The translations under genes and the position numbers were made by a program. Below, in pieces: positions 45,725 to 53,286 of a DNA stretch of 64,000 nt (positions are counted from its first letter, which is position 1; every line of letters starts with the position of its first letter). The notes under the pieces were generated by a model that saw only the letters and a list, made by a program, of their open reading frames with translations, did not search any database and had not been told where the DNA came from. The DNA is from Bacteroidales bacterium (GTDB taxonomy: Bacteria; Bacteroidota; Bacteroidia; Bacteroidales; P3): the NCBI GenBank assembly GCA_017545365.1, contig JAFWOP010000014.1:1-64000 (forward strand), given 5' to 3'.

Positions 45725-46402
45725 ATGATAAAGTGTTCCAAGCATTTACTCATCCTATTGGGACTTTTAACCTTCCCGATTTTCTTATTTACGGGATGTT
45801 TGAAAGAGGGTGATGACACAATAGTGTTGCCGTTCCCAATTGATAAAATTCCCCACGATGTGATTCCTGAACATATTCAGGACTCCCTCACCCGGCATGG
45901 ATTTGTCATTCATGAGGGAGCCGAACCTCCGAAAATCGAAGGCATATACCTTGCTTCACCGATGGAGCTCAAATATGCTTCCGACAACTATGCCAACCCC
46001 AGATTCCGCCATCTCTATATGTCCTTCTCGGGCCAGATGATGCGTGGCATGGTTAATTACAGTCAGATTCAGTTCGACACCATCTTCCTCGACGAGGAGC
46101 AACTCTACGAGGTGATGACCGACGCTTACGAAGCTCAGGTCATTGGCACAGCATCTGACAACAAATTCACCATGTACTGCGTCCAGACCATCTATCCGCC
46201 CGACTCCAACTGGTGGTGCAAGGCCGCTTCGGTCGTTTCTGGCGTCTATGCCGACGACGGCATCAAGAACTGCCAGTATGCACAATACATTATTGATAGA
46301 GGTGGTGATGTGACCCGCCTGCCCGACCCGGGCACCTACCGCTATTGGAACGACGGCGACGGTTTCGCCAACCAAGTATTTGAAGACCCCTCAAAAAAGT
46401 AG
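45725..46402 (+). CDS. lipoprotein of unknown function
   Basis: 225 residues. The signal ends in a lipobox (LFTGC, Cys about 25). The mature protein is mostly beta, beginning with LKEGDDTIVLPFPIDKIPHDVIPEHIQD and containing an EPPKIEGIYLASPMEL segment; I recognise no named family. It is the first gene of an apparent operon with the OmpA gene (3 bases downstream), a small T9SS-sorted protein and a tandem-repeat protein. Envelope location is inferred. Confidence 0.7.
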   Translation: MIKCSKHLLILLGLLTFPIFLFTGCLKEGDDTIVLPFPIDKIPHDVIPEHIQDSLTRHGFVIHEGAEPPKIEGIYLASPMELKYASDNYANPRFRHLYMSFSGQMMRGMVNYSQIQFDTIFLDEEQLYEVMTDAYEAQVIGTASDNKFTMYCVQTIYPPDSNWWCKAASVVSGVYADDGIKNCQYAQYIIDRGGDVTRLPDPGTYRYWNDGDGFANQVFEDPSKK

Positions 46403-46405
46403 ATT

Positions 46406-47836
46406 ATGAAAAGATGCTTATTCCTTTTGCTATCTCTGGCCATGATGTCCAATGCGGCGATGGCCCAAAGTCCTCAGAGTGAACAAACACCACCCGACTC
46501 GACCGAGACCTTTGTTCGATTTCCTCGCAACATGATAGGTGTCCGCGGAGGTGTCAACTTCAGCGATATGCGCTACTCATACAACCGAATCAATCAGTAT
46601 TACAATCACTTCCTCCAGACTCAGGGCATGGGTGGCATCTTCGGCTATTTCCAACTGGGAAGAACCCATTTTGCCCTGCGTCCCGAAATCTCCTTTGTGG
46701 GACGCGCCGACAGCCTCGAATGGAAGGATGTGCATTACCGGCTCAAGGCCCATTACGTTGATTTCCGGCTCCCCCTCACATACAACATCCGATTCCGCGA
46801 CGGCCATGTGTCGCCCTACCTGATGGCGGCGCCCCAGCTGAACCTGGCCTACGGCGGCAAGGCCACTTATCATGCCGAAGACTTCCCCAACGGGGTTGAA
46901 GCCCCAGTCACTTCTGCCGACATCAATCCTTATGATGCCAGCCTCCTGCTGGGCGGCGGTTTTGACTTCCTCATCCCCACTCAGGGCATTCCCGTGGTCT
47001 TCTCCATCGAGGCCGGATACAACATCGGTTTGTGGAACACCTTCGCCCCGCGCGAGATACGCAACAACCCCGATGTGGCGCCCGACAACCGTTCGGTCAT
47101 CGCCAACCTGTTCCCGCGCGCCGAGCTGTATCGCGAAGTCCGCAAAAACCGCGGCATCGAGGTGGCCCTGCGCCTTGCCCTGCCTTTGGACGACAGCTGG
47201 AAGGGCAGCAGACCTAGGAAAGAGACCCCGGCAATCACACTTACCGACACCATCTACATGCCCGACACAGTGTATGTGCGTGAGAGCGACACTACCATCC
47301 GCATTCAGACCGACACAGTATACATCCTCAAGCCCATCAACAACGGTGACAATCCCGAGTATGTGCGCAAGGACTGCTATTCGTTCGGCGAGATGTATGC
47401 CTTCGTGAAACTGGGTATCGACATCAGCGACAAGCGCCTCTGCCTGTTCAACATCAACTTCGACTTCGACTCTTACCATCTCCGCAGCGAGTCCTTCCCG
47501 CACCTCGACGAAGTAGCCATGATGATGAACGCCTATCCCGAGATGCGCATCAAGATTATGGGCCACACCGACAGCTTGGGTTCCGACCAGTACAACGAGA
47601 CCCTCTCGCTCAACCGCGCCAAGTCGGTCATGCGCTACCTCAACACCAAGGGCATCTCGCTCGACCGTATGGAACCCGCCGGATTTGGCGAGAAGTATCC
47701 TATCGAGACCAACTCCACCGACGAGGGCCGCTTCCACAACCGTCGTGTCGAAATCGAGATTCTCGACGTGGGCATCCGCAACACCGACACCAACAATGCC
47801 GAGCCTCAACCAGAAGAACCCCAACCACAAGAATAA
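46406..47836 (+). CDS. OmpA-family protein with N-terminal PorT-like beta-barrel
   Basis: 476 residues. Signal peptide (about 1-21, ending AMAQ). Residues about 35-265 form an outer-membrane beta-barrel of the PorT/OMP_b-brl type (MIGVRGGVNFSDMRYSYN...; FDFLIPTQGIPVVFSIEAGYNIG). A linker with repeated 'DTIYMPDTVYV' motifs (about 270-310) leads to an OmpA-like peptidoglycan-binding domain (about 345-460; INFDFDSYHLRSESFPHLDEVA, MGHTDSLGS, NRAKSVMRYL, NRRVEIEIL). The C-terminal tail is Pro/Glu-rich. It would anchor the outer membrane to peptidoglycan. Confidence 0.9.
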   Translation: MKRCLFLLLSLAMMSNAAMAQSPQSEQTPPDSTETFVRFPRNMIGVRGGVNFSDMRYSYNRINQYYNHFLQTQGMGGIFGYFQLGRTHFALRPEISFVGRADSLEWKDVHYRLKAHYVDFRLPLTYNIRFRDGHVSPYLMAAPQLNLAYGGKATYHAEDFPNGVEAPVTSADINPYDASLLLGGGFDFLIPTQGIPVVFSIEAGYNIGLWNTFAPREIRNNPDVAPDNRSVIANLFPRAELYREVRKNRGIEVALRLALPLDDSWKGSRPRKETPAITLTDTIYMPDTVYVRESDTTIRIQTDTVYILKPINNGDNPEYVRKDCYSFGEMYAFVKLGIDISDKRLCLFNINFDFDSYHLRSESFPHLDEVAMMMNAYPEMRIKIMGHTDSLGSDQYNETLSLNRAKSVMRYLNTKGISLDRMEPAGFGEKYPIETNSTDEGRFHNRRVEIEILDVGIRNTDTNNAEPQPEEPQPQE

Positions 47837-47842
47837 TAAATA

Positions 47843-48367
47843 ATGTGTAATATGATAAAGTTAATTTCAACCAAGATTCCTGCCATCGTACTGGTGGTAC
47901 TGCTCTGTGCAGCCGGGAACCTGCGGGCACAACAGGCCATCACCTGCTTTGGTGGCGACGTGTCCAGCATCACCGGCTCGCTGAGCAACAGTGGCGGCGA
48001 AGTGGCAGTACTCACTGCCTATGCCCCAGCCATCACGGTGGTCAACGTCACAGAGTCCTTCTCTGAAGGCGTTCAGCAGCCCTACACTGCGCGCGACGCA
48101 GAGAGCGAGGGCATCGAAGCGCTCTCGGTCAGTGTGGCGATTTATCCCAACCCCACTGCCGAAAACATCACTCTCGAGTGTGACCAACCCGCCCAGCTGA
48201 CATACACCATCTACAATGCCAATGGGCAGGTGCTGTCGCACGGCACCTACACCGGTGGCCAGCAGACCATCAACCTGAAAAAATACGCTGCGGGCAGCTA
48301 CATGCTCCACGTTGCATCTGCCGACAATTCAAAAAAGAACATTTACAAAATTATCAAAGCTAAATAG
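47843..48367 (+). CDS. small secreted protein consisting mainly of a T9SS sorting domain
   Basis: 174 residues from the ATG at 47843; an in-frame ATG at 47852 is equally possible. A signal peptide (ending LRAQ, about 30) is followed by only about 60 residues before a T9SS type-A sorting domain (about 95-174; VAIYPNPTAENITLECDQP, YTIYNANGQVLSHGTYTGGQQTINLKKYAAGSYMLHV). There is almost no cargo domain. Its place between the OmpA gene and a surface repeat protein suggests a structural or anchoring role, but this is inference. Confidence 0.78.
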   Translation: MCNMIKLISTKIPAIVLVVLLCAAGNLRAQQAITCFGGDVSSITGSLSNSGGEVAVLTAYAPAITVVNVTESFSEGVQQPYTARDAESEGIEALSVSVAIYPNPTAENITLECDQPAQLTYTIYNANGQVLSHGTYTGGQQTINLKKYAAGSYMLHVASADNSKKNIYKIIKAK

Positions 48368-48369
48368 CC

Positions 48370-50496
48370 ATGAAGAAAATAGTCATCCTTTTATTCGCAA
48401 TAGCCACCTTTGCCACCCTTTACGCACAGGTCCCCAAAGGCTTCAATTATCAAGCCGTCGTACGCAATTCCGCCGGACATCTTATGAGTAACCGCAACAT
48501 AAGCGTAAACATCAGCATCCTGCAAGGTACCGACATGGGCACCGTCGTCTACAATCAGGAGTCCGCCGTCACCACCAATCAAAACGGTCTCTTCACCCTC
48601 ATCGTGGGCGATAATTCCAATGACTTTGCCAACATCAACTGGGCCAATGGTCCCTACTTCATCAAGAGCGAAATCGACCTGAACGGTGGCAGAAACTACA
48701 CCCTCTCCACCACCCAGAAGATTCTTGCCGTACCCTACGCACATTATGCCAATACAGCCCGCACGGCCGACGGCCTCACCGGTGGCATCTTCCTCACCCT
48801 CAATGGCGACACCCTCTCCATCAGCGGTGGCAACTATGTCGTCCTGCCGCCCAGCCGTCGTGGAACCGTCGAGTGGGACAGCGTGCTCCATCACCCCACC
48901 CGCCTCAGCGAGTTCATCAACGACCTCAATTTCCATGTCAGCGGCGACACCCTCTTCATCAATGGCGACACATATATCATCCTTCCCAGCGGTAGCGCCA
49001 CTTCTGTCGAATGGGACAGCGTCCGTAACCACCCCATCTACCTCAGCCAGTTCATCAACGACCTGAACTTCCATGTCAGCGGCGACACCCTCTATATGGG
49101 CGATACCTACGTCCTCCTCTCCGACCTCATCACCAGCATCGAGTGGGACAGCGTCCGCAATCACCCCATCTACCTCAGCCAGTTCATCAACGACCTGAAC
49201 TTCCATGTCAGCGGCGACACCCTCTATATGGGTGACACCTACGTCCTCCTCGCCGATCTCATCACCAGCATCGAGTGGGACAGCGTCCGCAACCACCCCA
49301 CCCACCTCAGCCAGTTTATCAACGACCTGAACTTCCATGTCAGCGGCGACACCCTCTATATGGGTGACACCTACGTCCTCCTCGCCGACCTCATCACCAC
49401 CATCGAATGGGACAGCGTGCTGAACCGTCCCACACACCTCAGCCAGTTCACCAACGACCTCGGTCTCGATGATGTGATTGCCGTTAACAACAATGCTTAC
49501 AACCAAATCAAGAATGTCTACAACCCCACCGACCCGCTTGATGCAGCCAACAAGGCCTATGTAGACTCCTCTCTCGCTGCTGAGGTGGCTGCTCTGAATG
49601 CCCGCATCGACAGCCTCAACAACCGTCTGGACAGCCTCAACAACACTTACATCAACTACTTCGACAGCGTCAACAACCGCATCTACCAGTTGGAGCACCC
49701 CACCGTTCCCGGTGCTCTGCCCGGCATCTTCAGCGTCAGTGCCACCACCCGCATCAACTTCTCTCAGGGCAACCTCCAGTATCGCCCGTTCAACAACACT
49801 TGGCGTTTCGCCACCACCCAGTATTCCGTTGCAGGTGCTAACAACAACAATATTATCTTGAGAAATGCCTGCAAGTTCTGGATTGACCTCTTCGGCTATG
49901 GCACCAGCGGCTGGAATAGCGGCGCCCCCGGCTACATGCCCTACGAAAGCACCTCCAGCAACACCGACTACACCAACTACACCGAGGATCCTAACGGCAA
50001 CGACCTCACCGACCTCTATGCCAACGCCGACTGGGGCTTCTTCAACCCCATCATGAACGGCGGCAACCAAAGCGGTATGTGGCGCACCCTCACTTCCACT
50101 GAATGGAACTACCTCCTGACCCTGCGTCCCAACGCCTCTCTCCTCAGAGGTATGGCCACCGTGGAGAACACCCCCGGCTACGTCATTCTCCCCGACGACT
50201 GGACCTGCCCCACCGGCATGACCTTCGTCAACACCGACACCAGCTACACCACCAACGTGTACAATGCCGCCAACTGGTCCACCATGGAATCCGCCGGTGC
50301 GGTCTTCCTACCCGCTGCCGGACAACGCACCAGCAGTACTACCACCAATGTCGGCACCGTGGGTAACTACTGGTCCACCAGCCACGTCAACGGCACCACC
50401 GGCTACGCTTTCCACATCGCCCCCAGTGCCAACGCCGTGCGTAACGACATCAGCTACTCTACTGGTTGCTCTGTGCGTCTCGTGAGGATATATTAA
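48370..50496 (+). CDS. secreted protein with 44-residue tandem repeats and FISUMP-like C-terminal domain
   Basis: 708 residues. Signal peptide (about 1-19, ending YAQ), an N-terminal beta domain (about 20-150; PKGFNYQAVVRNSAGHLMSN) common in Bacteroidota secreted proteins, then five copies of a 44-46-residue repeat (about 165-360; EWDSVxNHPxxLSQFINDLNFHVSGDTLYMGDTY). A coiled-coil-like stretch follows (about 395-440; NARIDSLNNRLDSLNNTY). The C-terminal domain (about 450-708) resembles the Fibrobacter succinogenes major paralogous domain and ends with CSVRLVRIY. Repeats are nearly identical at DNA level, so the copy number may vary. A strong terminator follows at 50514. Confidence 0.82.
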   Translation: MKKIVILLFAIATFATLYAQVPKGFNYQAVVRNSAGHLMSNRNISVNISILQGTDMGTVVYNQESAVTTNQNGLFTLIVGDNSNDFANINWANGPYFIKSEIDLNGGRNYTLSTTQKILAVPYAHYANTARTADGLTGGIFLTLNGDTLSISGGNYVVLPPSRRGTVEWDSVLHHPTRLSEFINDLNFHVSGDTLFINGDTYIILPSGSATSVEWDSVRNHPIYLSQFINDLNFHVSGDTLYMGDTYVLLSDLITSIEWDSVRNHPIYLSQFINDLNFHVSGDTLYMGDTYVLLADLITSIEWDSVRNHPTHLSQFINDLNFHVSGDTLYMGDTYVLLADLITTIEWDSVLNRPTHLSQFTNDLGLDDVIAVNNNAYNQIKNVYNPTDPLDAANKAYVDSSLAAEVAALNARIDSLNNRLDSLNNTYINYFDSVNNRIYQLEHPTVPGALPGIFSVSATTRINFSQGNLQYRPFNNTWRFATTQYSVAGANNNNIILRNACKFWIDLFGYGTSGWNSGAPGYMPYESTSSNTDYTNYTEDPNGNDLTDLYANADWGFFNPIMNGGNQSGMWRTLTSTEWNYLLTLRPNASLLRGMATVENTPGYVILPDDWTCPTGMTFVNTDTSYTTNVYNAANWSTMESAGAVFLPAAGQRTSSTTTNVGTVGNYWSTSHVNGTTGYAFHIAPSANAVRNDISYSTGCSVRLVRIY
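48868..49443 (+). repeat. five in-frame tandem repeats, 132-138 bases each
   Basis: Repeat starts (GTCGAGTGGGACAGCGT-like) lie at about 48868, 49006, 49138, 49270 and 49402. The middle three units are exactly 132 bases apart and almost identical; the outer ones are diverged and the last is partial. All lie within one open frame. Confidence 0.93.
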
Positions 50497-50513
50497 AACA
50501 TCCATATTCCTTT

Positions 50514-50554
50514 AGAGAAGGGGTGTCCTCCAAACAGGACACCCCTTCTCTTTT
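50514..50554 (+). terminator. rho-independent terminator after the surface-protein operon
   Basis: A perfect 15-bp stem AGAGAAGGGGTGTCC (50514-50528) with GGACACCCCTTCTCT (50537-50551), an 8-base loop and a TTTT tail. It lies 17 bases after the tandem-repeat gene stop. Confidence 0.95.
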
Positions 50555-50609
50555 GTGTTAATTTACCTTCTGCGGTGTTCGGAGATGACGCTATGTCAAG
50601 AATTATTCT

Positions 50610-50617
50610 TATCTTTG
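50610..50617 (+). promoter_or_regulatory. -7 element upstream of the MutS-like gene
   Basis: TATCTTTG followed by CAA, 24 bases before the ATG at 50641. No good -33 TTTG is present at the expected distance. The element makes the upstream in-frame start at about 50575 unlikely. Confidence 0.55.
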
Positions 50618-50640
50618 CAATCTCAAAAAAAGAACACGTT

Positions 50641-52029
50641 ATGGCCAAACTGATACAAGATAAGATAAAGGAAGTGCCCGGACTATTGTTCGTCGTGGAC
50701 AGCATGGAGCTGATGTCCGCAGCCGGAAGACGCCGCATGCTCGAACAGCCTCTTCTTATCAACCCACAGGAGCTAGAGCATGAGCAGCAAGCTGTAGCTA
50801 CCCTTCGCCAATTGCTCGACCAGCCTTCCTACAGCCAACCCCTTGTCGTCCTGAGGCACCAGCTGATGCAACTGCACGACCTCCACACCACCCTCAAGAG
50901 CCTCCAATCTCACATCATCCTGAACGAGGTGGAGCTCTTCGAAATCAAGAATCTTGCTTTCCTCTGCGCCCACAGCCGCAAAGCCCTTGCCGACATGCAG
51001 GTGGACGGATCCTTCCAGCTGCCCGACCTGTCAGAGGTGTTCAACCTCCTCGACCCCGACCAAACGGGCATCCCCACGTTCTACATCTACGACAGCTACG
51101 ACCTCCGCCTCTCCCCACTCCGCAAAAAGATGAAGGTGGCGGATGACAAAGAGATGACGGAACTGATGGCCGAGCAGAACGAAATCCAGCAGCAAGTGAT
51201 AGCACACCTTTGCGACCTCCTGCACCCTTTTTCACAAATCCTCACCGATGCCCTTGACCAGCTGGCCTATATCGACTTCACCCTGGCACGTGCCACCCTC
51301 GCACAGGCATGGTCCCTCACCCGCCCCGAACCGGCTGCCCCAGGCTCACCACTATCCATCGAAAGCCTCTTCAACCCACGACTGAAACTCCACAACGAGG
51401 CGGTGGGGCTCCGTTACCAGAATGTAGACCTCGGGCTCACCCCTGGGGTCACGCTAGTGACCGGTGCCAACATGGCAGGGAAGACCGTCCTGCTCAAAAG
51501 CATCGGGGTGGCGCAGCTCATGTACCAGTTTGGTTTCCCCGTACCTGCTTCCTATGCCCGGATGGAGGCCGTCGACGATGTGGTATTCTGCATCGGCGAC
51601 GAACAAAACGAGATGAACGGCCTCAGCAGCTATGCCTCCGAAATCACCCGCATCAGCGAGGTGCTGCACCGCAGCGAAAAAGAGCGTCTCTTGGTGCTGA
51701 TTGACGAACCCGCCCGCACCACCAACCCCATTGAAGGCAAAGCCTTGGTGCAGGCCATCGCCTCCATCATGGGCCAGCGGGGTTCCATCACCATGATAAC
51801 CACCCACTACAGCCAGCTGGGCATCGCCTGCCGTAGGCTGAGGGTAAGAGGCTTCGTCGAGTCCTTGTCCGACATACCGCTGACACCTGAGTCCATCAAC
51901 CGCTTCATCGACTACTCCCTCGTCGCCGACACCAGCGACGAAGTGCCGCAGGAAGCCCTGCGCATAGCTGAGCTGCTGGAGTGCTACCCCGGCCTTATCC
52001 AACAGGCACGACAGTTCCTCCTTTCATAA
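50641..52029 (+). CDS. MutS-related ATPase (lysine-aminomutase-locus type)
   Basis: 462 residues from the ATG at 50641. It lacks the MutS mismatch-recognition and connector domains; an N-terminal helical lever-like part (about 1-230) is followed by a MutS ATPase domain with Walker A (GANMAGKT, about 280-287), a FPVPASYARMEAVDDVVFCIGDEQNEMNGLSSYASEI-type signature region and Walker B (VLIDEPARTTNP, about 355-366), then TMITTHYSQL. This is not the mismatch-repair MutS. I recall such proteins next to lysine 5,6-aminomutase genes in Porphyromonas and Fusobacterium, where their role is unclear. Here it heads a run with sbcD and sbcC. Confidence 0.78.
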   Translation: MAKLIQDKIKEVPGLLFVVDSMELMSAAGRRRMLEQPLLINPQELEHEQQAVATLRQLLDQPSYSQPLVVLRHQLMQLHDLHTTLKSLQSHIILNEVELFEIKNLAFLCAHSRKALADMQVDGSFQLPDLSEVFNLLDPDQTGIPTFYIYDSYDLRLSPLRKKMKVADDKEMTELMAEQNEIQQQVIAHLCDLLHPFSQILTDALDQLAYIDFTLARATLAQAWSLTRPEPAAPGSPLSIESLFNPRLKLHNEAVGLRYQNVDLGLTPGVTLVTGANMAGKTVLLKSIGVAQLMYQFGFPVPASYARMEAVDDVVFCIGDEQNEMNGLSSYASEITRISEVLHRSEKERLLVLIDEPARTTNPIEGKALVQAIASIMGQRGSITMITTHYSQLGIACRRLRVRGFVESLSDIPLTPESINRFIDYSLVADTSDEVPQEALRIAELLECYPGLIQQARQFLLS

Positions 52030-52041
52030 AAGCACACCACC

Positions 52042-53286
52042 ATGAAATTCCTGCACACTGCCGACCTGCACCTAGGGCAGGTGATGTACCAAAACTACGA
52101 CCGCGACGACGAGCACCGGCATTTTTTCCAACAGCTGGACCAATGGTGTGGCCAGCACAAACCTGATGCCCTGCTGGTGAGTGGCGACATCTTCGACATT
52201 CCCCAACCTAGTGCCACCACCAGGCACACCTTCAACGACTACTTTGTCCGCCTCCACAACCGCTACCCCGCGATGCGAATCGTCATCACCGCGGGCAACC
52301 ACGACTCCGCTTCACGCATACAGGCAGACAACGTGGTGTGGAAACTGGGCAACGTAACCCTCGTCGGACGGCCACCCTCCCACGACTGCACCGCGGCCCC
52401 CGACGGCTGGCAGGATGACTACATCGTCCGTTTGGATGGCAAAGGTTATATCATTGCCCTCCCCTACATGATAGGTTCGAAACAGGCCACCATCCAGGCC
52501 CTGCTTGACTATGTGGCAAAGGAGAACCAAGGTGGGCTTCCCGTAGTGATTATGGGGCACATGGCCGTTGCCGGTATGGACTTCATGGGACATGATTTCG
52601 ACATCGGGCACCTGCAGACCCTCGACCCCTCGGAACTCGGAACCGGCTACGACTATTACGCCTTAGGCCATATCCACCGTCCTCAAACCATCGGGTACCT
52701 TGGCGACGAAAAGGAGGAGGTGAGCCACTACCCTGCCGGGGTGATACGCTACTCAGGCAGCGCGTTGCATGTGAGCTGCGACGAGAAGTACCCTCACTCC
52801 GTGAGCCTTGTGAATATAGACCGTCATGGGGGCGACGTACAGCTCACCCGCCTCCGCATCAACGAGCTGCGCCATTTCTACGAACTGCCCGCCAGCCACC
52901 CGGCTCAGAGTTATGATGAGGCACTAGCGGTGGTGCAGACCTTTGCACAAAAGGGCGGCCGCGGCTACATTCGCCTGAGGATGGACTACAATGCCGAACT
53001 GCCGTCCGACTTCAACCAGCAAATATACGACACCCTGGAGCCCTTCGACAACGAGATACGCTACAACCCCAAAATCATCTGGGAGAACATGCCCCTGCAA
53101 AAACAGCCCACCGAACGACTTGTCTTCGAGGTGGCCGACCTACAGCAGATGACCAACCCCATGCGGTTCATCGAGCAGACCATCGACCATTACAACGGGC
53201 TGACTCTCGACGAGATAAGAGAAGCTTTTGAAGAGATAGAAACCGAATGCCGCCGTATGCAAGAAGAAGGGAGGGCTAAGAAATGA
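52042..53286 (+). CDS. sbcD: exonuclease subunit SbcD
   Basis: 414 residues. The Mre11-type metallophosphoesterase motifs are all visible: TADLHLGQ (about 6-13), LVSGDIFD (about 45-52), TAGNHDS (about 84-90), MGHMAVAG (about 172) and ALGHIHRP (about 209-216). With SbcC it forms a nuclease that cleaves DNA hairpins and protein-blocked ends. It starts 12 bases after the MutS-like gene, and its stop overlaps the sbcC start by 4 bases (ATGA), which indicates translational coupling. Confidence 0.95.
   Translation: MKFLHTADLHLGQVMYQNYDRDDEHRHFFQQLDQWCGQHKPDALLVSGDIFDIPQPSATTRHTFNDYFVRLHNRYPAMRIVITAGNHDSASRIQADNVVWKLGNVTLVGRPPSHDCTAAPDGWQDDYIVRLDGKGYIIALPYMIGSKQATIQALLDYVAKENQGGLPVVIMGHMAVAGMDFMGHDFDIGHLQTLDPSELGTGYDYYALGHIHRPQTIGYLGDEKEEVSHYPAGVIRYSGSALHVSCDEKYPHSVSLVNIDRHGGDVQLTRLRINELRHFYELPASHPAQSYDEALAVVQTFAQKGGRGYIRLRMDYNAELPSDFNQQIYDTLEPFDNEIRYNPKIIWENMPLQKQPTERLVFEVADLQQMTNPMRFIEQTIDHYNGLTLDEIREAFEEIETECRRMQEEGRAKK

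Noticed and set aside
46577..47830. A 417-codon minus-strand frame opposite the OmpA gene
   Set aside because: The composition is Val/Gly/His-rich, as expected for the antisense of a GC-rich gene with strong codon bias; the OmpA reading is certain.
48868..49443. Tandem repeats considered as a CRISPR array
   Set aside because: The 132-base units are contiguous with no unique spacers, and they encode protein in one open frame.
48391..50070. A 559-codon open frame on the minus strand inside the tandem-repeat gene
   Set aside because: It lies opposite a well-supported secreted protein with signal peptide and known domains. Its product is Val/Gly/Ala/Asp-rich because the repeats are read backwards, and it has no ribosome-binding site.
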